A stretch of DNA of 64,000 nt from Lysobacter sp. BMK333-48F3 (GTDB lineage: Bacteria; Pseudomonadota; Gammaproteobacteria; Xanthomonadales; Xanthomonadaceae): the NCBI RefSeq assembly GCF_019733395.1, contig NZ_JAIHOO010000001.1, positions 4,342,983-4,406,982 of the forward strand. The letters are read 5' to 3'. The position numbers were made by a program, and so were the translations under genes. This document shows, piece after piece, positions 43,684 to 52,237 of this stretch (its first letter is position 1; each line of letters begins with the position of its first letter). The notes under the pieces are model-generated. The model saw only the letters and a program-made list of their open reading frames with translations. It ran no database searches and was not told the origin of the DNA.

Positions 43684-43864
43684 GCCTGCGCGGTTGCGCA
43701 AGGCTCCGGACCTTGCGCAGCCGCTCGCCGCCGCCGGCCGCGATCCAGGGGAACGCAGGCCGCGCGTCCGTCGCCCACCCACCGCTCACCCATTGCCAGG
43801 CCATCCAGCGCAGGCCGGCCGATCGCGAACGCCGCCGCGCGCCATTCCACGAGGGGGATATCCG

Positions 43865-46800
43865 ATGCCGTCGAGTCATCCACGTTCGCCCACCGCGCCG
43901 CGGCGCCGCGCCTTGCTGCTGGCCCTGCTGTCCGGCCTGGCGGCGCAGGCCGTTGCTCAGCAGTCCGTTGCTCAGCAAGCCGCCGCCCAGGACGGCGCAT
44001 CGGCGGCCGCGGCCGCCGATGCGACCACGCTGGACGCGGTCATCGTCACCGCGCAAAAGCGCGCCGAACGCATCCAGGACGTGCCGATCGCGCTGTCGGT
44101 GTTCAGCGCCCAATCCCTGGACGAACTCAAGATCGAAGGCGGCGCCGAGCTGTTGCGGGCGACCCCGAACGTGAACTTCTCCAAGAGCAATTTCGCCAGC
44201 TACAACTTCTCGATCCGCGGCGTCGGCACCAAGGCCTTGTCGGTGACCACCGACCCCGGCGTGGCGGTGAGCTTCAACAGCACCCCGCTGATCCGCAATC
44301 GCCTGTTCGAGCAGGAGTACTTCGACGTCGACCGGATCGAGGTGCTGCGCGGCCCGCAAGGCACCTTGTACGGCCGCAACGCCACCGGCGGCGTGGTCAA
44401 CATGATTCCCAACCTGCCCAGCCTCGACGGCTTCGAGGCCAATCTCAAGGGCGAGGTCGGCAACTACGACAGCCGCCGCGTCGCCGGCATGCTCAACCTG
44501 CCGGCCGGCGACAGCCTGGCGTTCCGCCTGGCCGGCGCCTGGACCCGCCGCGACGGCTACGACTACAACACCGTCACCCGCCGCGACGTCAACGACCGCG
44601 ACCTGTGGTCGGCGCGCGGCTCGGTACTATGGACGCCGAACGAGCGGGTGCGCGCCAGCCTGGTCTGGGAGCATTTCGAAGAAGACGACCGCCGCTCGCG
44701 CACCGGCAAGCAGCTGTGCCACCGCGATCCCGGCCCGGAACGGGTCGGCGCGAGCGCGACCGACGCGCCGTTCTACCGCGAATACCTGAGCCAGGCCTGC
44801 CTGCCCGGCTCGCTCTACGACGACGACGCCTTCGGCACGCCCAACGGCGCCAGCCTGCCGCAGATGCTGGTCGCGCCGGGCTTCGTCAAGCTCGGCTGGC
44901 TGCCGGATTTCAGCGATTTCGTTTACGCGCTGCGCGGCGGCGTGACCGCGCCGATCGATCCGTTCGGCAACGCGCGCCAGTCGCGCGACCTGCGCGAGAT
45001 CGCGACCAGCTACGACCCGCGCTTCAAGGCCGAGAACGACGTGGTCCAGCTCAATTTCGATTTCGACCTCGGCAACGGCCTGAGCCTGGTCTCGCAAAGC
45101 GCGTACTCCAAGGACGACTACTACTCGACCCAGGATTACGGCCGCTTCGCTTCGGTGCCGATCTTCAGCGATTCCGACGGCGCGGTCGACGACGAGGGCA
45201 ATCCGGCCTTCGCGCTGACCCCGGGCGGCGTCTACACCGACCCGCAGCTCGGCCCCTCGACCGGCTATCTGGCGGTCGACCTGAGCCGCGCGCGCAGCAA
45301 GCAGTGGTCGCAGGAGCTGCGCCTGCAGTCGGACTTCGACGGCCGCTTCAATTTCAACGTCGGCGCCAACTACCTGGACTTCGAGATCGACGAGGACTAC
45401 TACGTCTTCAACAACATCTTCTCCCTGCTCGCCCAAGGCTTCTACAACCAGGACGCGCTGCGCGGCATCGCCGGCTACCCGCCGCTGGACTGCCCGCAGA
45501 ATCTAGACCCGAGCCTGCCGTTCTACCTGCAGTGCGTGTACATCGACCCGAACCCGATCGACCGCATCGACGGCAAGGGCCACAACTATTTCCGCAGCCG
45601 CAACATCGCCCGCACCCGCTCCTGGGCGGTGTTCGGCGAGGGCTATTGGCAGCTGTCGGACACGGTCAAGCTGACCGCCGGCCTGCGCTACACCGACGAC
45701 ACCAAGATCACCACGCCGGTGCCGAGCCAGCTGCTGCTGGCGCCGGGACTGCGCGGCGGCGGCCTGGTCAACAGCGGCTACCCGACCCTGCCCGACGTGC
45801 GCCAGAGCTGGGGCAAGTTCACCGGCCGCCTGGTGCTGGACTGGAAACCGGACCTGGCCTACACCGACGACACCCTGGTCTACGCCTCGCTGGCGCGCGG
45901 CTACAAGGCCGGCGGCACCAATTCGCCGGGCATCGGCGCCGACCCGGAATTCCTCGGCTTCATCCCGCGCGACGCCACCTTCGCCCCGGAGTACGTCAAC
46001 GCCTTCGAGATCGGCACCAAGAACAGCTTCGCCGGCGGCAAGCTGCAGTTCAACGCCTCGGCGTTCTATTACGACTACCGCGATTACCAGGTCTCGCAGA
46101 TCGTCGACCGCAGCGCGTTCAACGAGAACTTCGACGCGACCTCCTACGGCCTGGAGCTGGAACTGGCCTGGAAGCCGACCGACCGGCTGCGCCTGGACGC
46201 GAACCTGGGCTGGCTCAAGACCCGCATCGCCGACGGCGAGCGCTCGATCGACGTGATGAACCGCACCCAGGGCGACCCGGACTGGGTGGTGGTGCGGCCG
46301 TGGCTGCAGCAGGCATCCAACTGCGTCGCGCCCAAGGACTACGTCGAGCGCATCCTCGCCGTGGCCGGCGACTACAACATCGCCCCGACCATCCTCAACA
46401 ACTTCTGCAGCCCCAAGTTCTTCCTCGGCGGCGACCTGTTGCCGGGCGGGTTCTACGAATCGCTATTGGGCTTCAGCTACGACCCGCGCACGGACGGCCC
46501 CAACGGCGGCCAGGGCTTCTACGCCGACCTCGGCGGCAACGAGTTGCCGAACGCGCCGCGGCTGACCTTCAACCTGGGCGCGCAATACACCTTCCTGCTC
46601 GGCGACAGCTGGGACCTGACCGTGCGCGGCGATTACTACCGGCAGAGCAAGAGCTATGCGCGGGTCTACAACACGGTCAACGACCGGCTGCGCTCGTGGA
46701 GCAACGCCAATTTCTCCCTGACCCTGAACCGCCCGCAGTCGGACCTGAGCGTGCAGTTGTACGTCAAGAACGCGTTCGACAAGACCCCGATCACCGACGC

Positions 46801-46894
46801 CTTCGTCAACAGCGACGACAGCGGCCTGACCACCAACGTGTTCACCCTCGACCCGCGCATCGTCGGGCTGAGCGTGCGCAAGGGGTTCTACTGA
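43865..46894 (+). CDS. TonB-dependent receptor
   Basis: 1009 residues. The signal peptide ends near AVAQQ, a short Ala-rich stretch follows, then the TonB-box-like TTLDAVIVTAQKR. The plug domain has FSIRGVGTKALS and VEVLRGPQGTLYGRNATGGV-type signatures (here IEVLRGPQGTLYGRN), and the barrel ends IVGLSVRKGFY. GAGGGGG precedes ATG 43865. This TonB family has no N-terminal signalling domain, so it is a transporter rather than a transducer. The substrate is unknown; no hydrolase or siderophore gene is next to it. Confidence 0.92.
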   Translation: MPSSHPRSPTAPRRRALLLALLSGLAAQAVAQQSVAQQAAAQDGASAAAAADATTLDAVIVTAQKRAERIQDVPIALSVFSAQSLDELKIEGGAELLRATPNVNFSKSNFASYNFSIRGVGTKALSVTTDPGVAVSFNSTPLIRNRLFEQEYFDVDRIEVLRGPQGTLYGRNATGGVVNMIPNLPSLDGFEANLKGEVGNYDSRRVAGMLNLPAGDSLAFRLAGAWTRRDGYDYNTVTRRDVNDRDLWSARGSVLWTPNERVRASLVWEHFEEDDRRSRTGKQLCHRDPGPERVGASATDAPFYREYLSQACLPGSLYDDDAFGTPNGASLPQMLVAPGFVKLGWLPDFSDFVYALRGGVTAPIDPFGNARQSRDLREIATSYDPRFKAENDVVQLNFDFDLGNGLSLVSQSAYSKDDYYSTQDYGRFASVPIFSDSDGAVDDEGNPAFALTPGGVYTDPQLGPSTGYLAVDLSRARSKQWSQELRLQSDFDGRFNFNVGANYLDFEIDEDYYVFNNIFSLLAQGFYNQDALRGIAGYPPLDCPQNLDPSLPFYLQCVYIDPNPIDRIDGKGHNYFRSRNIARTRSWAVFGEGYWQLSDTVKLTAGLRYTDDTKITTPVPSQLLLAPGLRGGGLVNSGYPTLPDVRQSWGKFTGRLVLDWKPDLAYTDDTLVYASLARGYKAGGTNSPGIGADPEFLGFIPRDATFAPEYVNAFEIGTKNSFAGGKLQFNASAFYYDYRDYQVSQIVDRSAFNENFDATSYGLELELAWKPTDRLRLDANLGWLKTRIADGERSIDVMNRTQGDPDWVVVRPWLQQASNCVAPKDYVERILAVAGDYNIAPTILNNFCSPKFFLGGDLLPGGFYESLLGFSYDPRTDGPNGGQGFYADLGGNELPNAPRLTFNLGAQYTFLLGDSWDLTVRGDYYRQSKSYARVYNTVNDRLRSWSNANFSLTLNRPQSDLSVQLYVKNAFDKTPITDAFVNSDDSGLTTNVFTLDPRIVGLSVRKGFY

Positions 46895-46993
46895 GCGGCG
46901 GTTCCGGGGGCGCATCGAATCGGTTTCGCGGCCTGCGCCGTGCCCGTCTCCCCTCTCCTGCGGGCACGGCGCGGGTCGTTTTCCCGGGCAAGG

Positions 46994-47082
46994 GTAGGAG
47001 CGGCGCAAGCCGCGACCGCGCAACCTGCGGATCGCGACGCGGCGACATGCACGCCCGCGGTCGCGGCTCGCGCCGCTCCTAC
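46994..47082. repeat. REP-type palindrome (REPIN-like)
   Basis: gtaggagcggcgcaagccgc (left, from 46994) and its near-perfect inverse gcggctcgcgccgctcctac (right, ending 47082) enclose about 35 bases. It fills the space between the convergent TonB receptor and malK-type genes and may stabilise or end transcripts from both sides. Confidence 0.75.
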
Positions 47083-47113
47083 CCCAAACCGCCCAATCCC
47101 CAATCCCCAATCC

Positions 47114-48217
47114 CTAATCCCGCGCCAAAGCCGCCTCACTGCCCGGATCGAAGAAATGCATGCGCTCGGCCTCGTACGCCAGGTGCAGTTCGTCGCCGAC
47201 CTTGGGCAGGTCGTAGGGCGGCAGGCGCACGACCAGTTCGTCGCCGCCGCAGCGCAGGTTGAGGAAGGCTTCGTTGCCGACCGGCTCGACCACTTCGACC
47301 CGGGTCGCCAGCGTGTCCGCGCCGGCCGCGGCCGGACGCAGGTGTTCGGGACGCAGGCCGACGATCAGCTCGCGCCCGAGATAGCCGCGCACGGCCTCGG
47401 CCGCCTTACCCGCCGGGCGCAGCGGCAGTTCGACGCCGTCGGCGACGCGCAGGACCAGGCCGTCGCCGCGCTCGCCGACCACGCCGCTCAGGGTGTTCAT
47501 CTTCGGGCTGCCGAGGAAGGTGGCCACGAACAGGTTCACCGGGCGCTCGTACAGCGCCATCGGCGTGTCGATCTGCTGCACGTGGCCCTGCTTCATCACC
47601 ACGATCCGATGGCCCAGGGTCATCGCTTCGATCTGATCGTGGGTGACGTAGATCATGGTCGTGCCGAGCTGGCGGTGCAGGCGCGCGATCTCGACCCGCA
47701 TGCCCATGCGCAGCTTGGCGTCGAGGTTGGACAACGGCTCGTCGAGCAGGAACACCTGCGGCTGCCGCACCAGGGCCCGGCCCAGCGCGACGCGCTGGCG
47801 CTGGCCGCCGGACAGCGCCGCCGGCTTGCGCTGCAGCAGCGGCTCCAGCTCCAGCATCGCCGCGGCCGCGCCGACCCGCTCGGCGATCTCGGCCTTGCCG
47901 GCGCCGCGCAGCTTGAGCCCGAAGCCGAGGTTCTCGGCCACGCTCATATGCGGATACAGCGCGTAGCTCTGGAACACCATGGCGATGTCGCGGTCCTTCG
48001 GCGGCACATCGTTGACCCGGCGCTCGCCGATGCGCAGTTCGCCCTCGCTGATCGTTTCCAGGCCGGCGACCATGCGCAGCAGGGTCGACTTGCCGCAGCC
48101 CGAGGGCCCGACCAGCACCAGCAGCTCGCCGTCCTCGATCTGGAAACTGGCATCGGCCACGCCGACATAACCGTTCGGATAAACCTTGCGCAGACGATCC
48201 AGGGTGACCTTGGCCAT
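47114..48217 (-). CDS. MalK/UgpC-type sugar ABC transporter ATP-binding protein
   Basis: 367 residues. The nucleotide-binding domain has Walker A GPSGCGKST (Lys43), signature ALSGGQRQRV and Walker B VFLLDEPLSNLDAKLR; the C-terminal third (about 235-367) is the TOBE/regulatory domain of the MalK group. It has no permease or binding-protein gene beside it. The incomplete importer at 55.6-58.6 kb lacks an ATPase, so this is the likely partner. GGAGAG precedes ATG 48217. A CATGTAA-N4-TTACATG operator lies about 60 bases upstream. Confidence 0.94.
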   Translation of the reverse strand: MAKVTLDRLRKVYPNGYVGVADASFQIEDGELLVLVGPSGCGKSTLLRMVAGLETISEGELRIGERRVNDVPPKDRDIAMVFQSYALYPHMSVAENLGFGLKLRGAGKAEIAERVGAAAAMLELEPLLQRKPAALSGGQRQRVALGRALVRQPQVFLLDEPLSNLDAKLRMGMRVEIARLHRQLGTTMIYVTHDQIEAMTLGHRIVVMKQGHVQQIDTPMALYERPVNLFVATFLGSPKMNTLSGVVGERGDGLVLRVADGVELPLRPAGKAAEAVRGYLGRELIVGLRPEHLRPAAAGADTLATRVEVVEPVGNEAFLNLRCGGDELVVRLPPYDLPKVGDELHLAYEAERMHFFDPGSEAALARD

Positions 48218-48276
48218 GAACTCTCCGACGAAAACGAGCGCGGCGGTGCATTCGGCGCCGCCCTCGGCTATTCTGC

Positions 48277-48294
48277 CATGTAACCGTTTACATG
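48277..48294. promoter_or_regulatory. LacI-type operator between malK and zwf
   Basis: CATGTAACCGTTTACATG: 7-bp arms CATGTAA / TTACATG around a 4-base centre. It lies 60 bases upstream of the malK-type gene and 412 bases upstream of zwf. The same TGTAA-N4-TTACA half-sites occur at 63646-63659. Confidence 0.65.
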
Positions 48295-48705
48295 CACGCC
48301 CTTCCGGTGTGCCGCGACACGGAACCGCCTCTTGCCCGAGCCTCGCTGCCGCCGCCTCCACCGTACCCTCGCGCAGGGTGGGCCGTGAACCCGGCGCCCG
48401 TCCCTGTCCGCGCATCGTCGGCGGCCGGGCCGCGGCGACGCGCACGCGTCCGCGACGGCCGGCACCGTGGCCGCGATCGGGTCGCCTGCGCCCACCGTCG
48501 CGCACGAGTGTGCCGGCAAGAATGCGCCATCCGCGCCGCCATCGCGCGCATCGCGACACGCGGCATCGCCGCGTCCGGCCGCTATGTCGCCGGACGCCCC
48601 CGCGGCGATATGCTTGACCCCGCCTCGGCGTCCGCGCGCGCATCGGCTCGAAAGCCGGCCGCGATCGCCCGAGTTTCCCCCTTCCCCCTTTGGTCCGCGC
48701 GTTCC
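48295..48705. other. 411-base gap upstream of zwf without a supported gene
   Basis: Very GC-rich and open in several frames, including an in-frame extension of zwf, but no ribosome site, conserved motif or signal peptide was found. It probably holds the zwf promoter, which I could not place. Confidence 0.4.
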
Positions 48706-50127
48706 ATGCACGACACCCTGCTGTTGTTCGGCGCCACCGGCGATCTCTCCCAGCGTTACCTGTTTCCGTCCCTGGTCCATCTGTGGCGCGACCGCCTGTT
48801 GCCGCCGGGCTTCCGCATCGTCGCGGTCGGCCGGCAGGAACTGAGCGACGAAGAATTCCGCGCCTGGCTGCGCGAGCGCATGGCGGCCGAGGCCGCCGAC
48901 GACGCCGGCGTGGTCGAAGACCTGCTGGCGCGGATCGCCTATGTCTCGGTCGACCTGCGCGACGAGACCGCGATCGCGCAGGCGCTGTCGGCCTACGCCG
49001 ACCGCCCCAGCGTCAGCTACCTGGCCACCCCGCCGGACCTGTTCGTGCCCTGCGCCCAGGGCCTGAAGGCCGCCGGCCTGCTCGACGGCGAATCGCGCCT
49101 GGTCCTGGAAAAACCGATCGGCCGCGACCTAGCCTCGGCGCGCGCGATCAACGCCGCACTCAAGGCCTGCCTGGACGAAACCCGGATCTTCCGCATCGAC
49201 CATTACCTGGGCAAGGCGGCGGTGCAGAACCTGCTCGCCCTGCGCTTCGGCAACACCTTGCTGGAAGCGGTGTGGCAGCACCGCTGGATCGAGTCGGTCG
49301 ACATCCTGGTCGGCGAGACCGCCGGCGTCGACGGCCGCGAAGGCTATTACGCCGACTACGGCGCGCTGCGCGACATGGTCCAGAACCACATGCTGCAACT
49401 GCTGGCGCTGATCGCGATGGAGCCGCCGTCGGCGCTGGACGCCGACAGCATCCGCGACGAGAAGCGCAAGGTGCTGCGCGCGCTGCGGCCGATGAGCGAG
49501 GCCGACGTGGCCGAGCACACCGTGCGCGGCCGCTACGGCGCCGGCGTGGTCGAAGGCCGCGCGGTCAAGGGCTTCGTCCACGACCAGCCGGTGGAAACCT
49601 TCGTCGCGGTGCAGACCTGGATCGACAACTGGCGCTGGGCCGGGGTGCCGTTCCGGCTGGTCACCGGCAAGCGCCTGGCCGAACGCGCGACCGAAGTGGT
49701 GGTCTCGTTCCGCCCGGTCGCGCACTGGCTGTTCGACCGGCCCAAGCGCGGCCGCGAACGTCCCAACCACCTGCGCATGCGCCTGCAGCCGGACGAGACC
49801 ATCGAGCTCGGCCTGATGGGCAGCCTGGCCGCGCCGGAATGGGGCGCGCTGGAACTGCGGCCGATGTCGCTGGACTTGTCGATGTCGTCCTCGCCGCAGC
49901 GGCGCATCGCCTACGAGCGGCTGCTGGTCGACGCGCTGCGCGGCAACCAGACCCTGTTCGTGCGCGACGACGAAATCGAAGCGGCCTGGCAGTGGATCGA
50001 CAGCATCGAACAGGCCTGGAGCCGCAACCGCCAGCCGGTGCTGGAGTACCCTGCCGGCTCCTGGGGCCCGGCCGAAGCCGAGGCTTTCCTGCCGCCGCTG
50101 AACGGCCAACGCGGAGGCCGCGCATGA
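48706..50127 (+). CDS. zwf: glucose-6-phosphate 1-dehydrogenase
   Basis: 473 residues, slightly shorter than E. coli Zwf (491). It oxidises glucose-6-phosphate to 6-phosphogluconolactone with NADP+. The nucleotide-binding motif FGATGDLSQR is at 8-17, EKPIG at 135-139, and the substrate/active-site motif RIDHYLGK at 163-170 (His166, Lys170). The start at 48706 lies right at the Rossmann motif as in other family members; the frame is open further upstream, but without support. The stop overlaps the glk start as ATGA. It is the first gene of a zwf-glk-pgl operon feeding the Entner-Doudoroff and pentose phosphate pathways. Confidence 0.96.
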   Translation: MHDTLLLFGATGDLSQRYLFPSLVHLWRDRLLPPGFRIVAVGRQELSDEEFRAWLRERMAAEAADDAGVVEDLLARIAYVSVDLRDETAIAQALSAYADRPSVSYLATPPDLFVPCAQGLKAAGLLDGESRLVLEKPIGRDLASARAINAALKACLDETRIFRIDHYLGKAAVQNLLALRFGNTLLEAVWQHRWIESVDILVGETAGVDGREGYYADYGALRDMVQNHMLQLLALIAMEPPSALDADSIRDEKRKVLRALRPMSEADVAEHTVRGRYGAGVVEGRAVKGFVHDQPVETFVAVQTWIDNWRWAGVPFRLVTGKRLAERATEVVVSFRPVAHWLFDRPKRGRERPNHLRMRLQPDETIELGLMGSLAAPEWGALELRPMSLDLSMSSSPQRRIAYERLLVDALRGNQTLFVRDDEIEAAWQWIDSIEQAWSRNRQPVLEYPAGSWGPAEAEAFLPPLNGQRGGRA

Positions 50128-51104
50128 GCGGCGCCCTGCTCGCGGACATCGGCGGCACCAACGCCCGCTTCGCCCTGTCGAAGACCGACGGCGCGCGCCC
50201 GCAGTTGTGCGCGGACAGCGTGCAGGTTTTCGCCGTCGCCGACTTCCCCTCGCTGGCCGATGCGGCCCGCCACTACCTCGACCGCAGCGGCGCCACGCCC
50301 ACCCATGGCGTGTTCGCGGTGGCCGGACGGGTCGACGGCGACGAGGCGCGGATCACCAATCACCCCTGGGTGATTTCGGCCGAACGCACCCGCCTGGCGC
50401 TGGGGCTGAGCCGGATCGACCTGGTCAACGATTTCGCCGCGCAGGCGATGGCGGTGTCGCTGCTGCAGCCGACCGATGTGGTGCCGATCGGCGGCGCGCG
50501 CTGGAACGGCTGGGACGACGAGCGCGACCGCACCTACGCCATCATCGGCCCCGGCACCGGCCTCGGCGTCGGCGGCCTGCTGCGCCGCGACGGCCGCTAC
50601 TACCCGCTGCAGACCGAAGGCGGCCACGTCAGCTTCGCCCCGGGCACGCCGGAGGAGATCGAGGTGCTGCAGCGCCTGTCGGGCGAGTTCGGCCGGGTCT
50701 CCAACGAGCGCCTGATCAGCGGCAGCGGCCTGGTCAACCTGCACCGCGCGCTGAGCCAGATCGCCGGCGAAGACCCCGGCCCGCTGCAGCCGGCCGACAT
50801 CACCGCGATGGCGCGCGAAGGCGACGCCCGCTGCCTGCGCGCGATCGACCTGTTCTGCGCGGTGTTCGGCGCCGCCGCCGGCGACCTGGTGCTGACCCTG
50901 GGCGCCTGGGACGGCGTGTTCCTGCCCGGCGGCCTGGTGCCCAAGCTGATGCCGTGGCTGGCCCATTCCGGCTTCCGCCAGCGCTTCGAGCACAAGGGCC
51001 GGTTCTCGCCGACCATGGCGCGGATCCCGACCCTGGCGGTGACCCACCCGCAGCCCGGTCTGCTCGGCGCCGCGGCGCTGGCGGCGCAGCGCGTGCCGGC
51101 GTAG
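50124..51104 (+). CDS. glk: glucokinase (ROK-unrelated bacterial Glk type)
   Basis: 326 residues, near the E. coli length (321). It phosphorylates glucose with ATP. The phosphate-1 motif is ADIGGTNARFAL at 7-18, the catalytic Asp lies in LVNDFAAQ, the phosphate-2 region is IIGPGTGLGVG, and TEGGHVSFAP is the glucose-binding loop of this family. The ATG overlaps the zwf stop by four bases, so translation is probably coupled, and its product is the substrate of Zwf. Confidence 0.95.
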   Translation: MSGALLADIGGTNARFALSKTDGARPQLCADSVQVFAVADFPSLADAARHYLDRSGATPTHGVFAVAGRVDGDEARITNHPWVISAERTRLALGLSRIDLVNDFAAQAMAVSLLQPTDVVPIGGARWNGWDDERDRTYAIIGPGTGLGVGGLLRRDGRYYPLQTEGGHVSFAPGTPEEIEVLQRLSGEFGRVSNERLISGSGLVNLHRALSQIAGEDPGPLQPADITAMAREGDARCLRAIDLFCAVFGAAAGDLVLTLGAWDGVFLPGGLVPKLMPWLAHSGFRQRFEHKGRFSPTMARIPTLAVTHPQPGLLGAAALAAQRVPA

Positions 51105-51163
51105 GCTCCGTAGCGGGCCATCGCAGTCACCGTCGCGCCGTCACCGGCGCGCGACGACCGAGC

Positions 51164-51192
51164 GAACGGCCGGACCTTGCGTCCGGCCGTTC
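51164..51192 (+). terminator. hairpin between glk and pgl
   Basis: Perfect 12-bp stem gaacggccggac / gtccggccgttc with loop cttgc. There is no T tract. It may attenuate read-through from glk into pgl rather than end transcription fully. Confidence 0.4.
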
Positions 51193-51268
51193 GTGCATCC
51201 GGGCCCCGGCCCGCTCGGCGGCGCCCGCGCAAACGCCGTTTTAAAGCGCGTCGTGCGAAGATCGGCGC

Positions 51269-52015
51269 ATGCTCGAGGACTCCCTGCCCGTGCCGCACGA
51301 CCCGGCCCAGACCGTGGCCGCGCCGTACCGTTGGCACGAACACCGCAGCATCGATCACTGGACCTGGGCCTGCGCGGTGGCGATCGCCGCCGAACTGCGG
51401 CGCGAACTGCAGCGCCGCTCGCGCGCGCGGCTGCTGCTGTCCGGCGGCACCACCCCGGCGCCGGTGTATCGCGCCCTGGCGCGCGCGCCGCTGGACTGGG
51501 CCCGGGTCGACGTGGCCCTGGTCGACGAGCGCTGGCTGCAGCCCGGCGATCCCGACAGCAACGCCTGGCTGGTGCGCCAGCACCTGCTGCGCGACAACGC
51601 CGCCGCGGCGCGCTTCGAATCCCTGACCCGGCCCGGCCAACGCATCGAAGAAGCGGTCGCCGCCGCCAATGCGCACGCGCTGCAGCCGGCCGGCGCGGTG
51701 GTGCTGGGCATGGGCGAAGACGGCCACACTGCCTCGCTGTTCCCCGGCATGGCCGGCCTGGAACGGGCCCTGGCCTCGCGCCAGGCCTATGTCGCGGTCG
51801 ACGCCCAAGGCTGCCCCGGCGCGCGCGACTGGCCGCGCCGGATCAGCCTGACCCCGCGCGGCCTGGCCCAGGCGCAGGCGCGCTACCTGCTGATCCACGG
51901 CGCCGGCAAACGCGACGCGTTCCTGCAGGCGCTGGCCAGCGGCGACCTGCAGCGCTGGCCGGTGCTGATCGGCCTGCAAGGCCCGGCGCCGCTGGACGTG
52001 CACTGGTACCCCTGA
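51269..52015 (+). CDS. pgl: 6-phosphogluconolactonase
   Basis: 248 residues. It hydrolyses 6-phosphogluconolactone from Zwf. The family motifs are LLLSGGTTPAPVYRALA near residue 55 and VVLGMGEDGHTASLFPG near residue 147, the latter containing the conserved Glu-Asp-Gly-His. It is 164 bases after glk, and the hairpin in between suggests lower expression or a separate start. With zwf and glk it completes the entry to the oxidative pathway; 6-phosphogluconate dehydratase and the aldolase are not in the window. Confidence 0.94.
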   Translation: MLEDSLPVPHDPAQTVAAPYRWHEHRSIDHWTWACAVAIAAELRRELQRRSRARLLLSGGTTPAPVYRALARAPLDWARVDVALVDERWLQPGDPDSNAWLVRQHLLRDNAAAARFESLTRPGQRIEEAVAAANAHALQPAGAVVLGMGEDGHTASLFPGMAGLERALASRQAYVAVDAQGCPGARDWPRRISLTPRGLAQAQARYLLIHGAGKRDAFLQALASGDLQRWPVLIGLQGPAPLDVHWYP

Positions 52016-52055
52016 GCGCGATCCTTCGTGCAGCGACGCACCGGTCTGGAGGCAA

Positions 52056-52143
52056 CGCGGTCGCGGCTTACGCCGCTCCTACCAACGGCGATGCCACGCG
52101 ACCCCGCTTGTGCAGGAGCGGGGTAAGCCGCGACAGGGAACGC
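52056..52143. repeat. REP-type inverted pair
   Basis: cgcggtcgcggcttacgccg..ctcctac (left) and gcaggagcggggtaagccgc..gacagg (right): two GTAGGAGCGGCGTAAGCCGCGAC copies with their GTAGGAG ends facing inward, the opposite arrangement to the element at 46994. It lies between the convergent pgl and glycosidase genes. Confidence 0.7.
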
Positions 52144-52237
52144 GCAGAACCCCAACGTCGTCGCCAATGATCGACACCGAACACTGCCGCCAAGCCGTGG
52201 CAGCGGCGTCATCTGCCGTACGATCCGCGTACACGCC

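Noticed and set aside
48292..48705. N-terminal extension of Zwf
   Set aside because: Zwf proteins start at the Rossmann motif seen from ATG 48706; the upstream stretch overlaps the operator region and has no conserved sequence.
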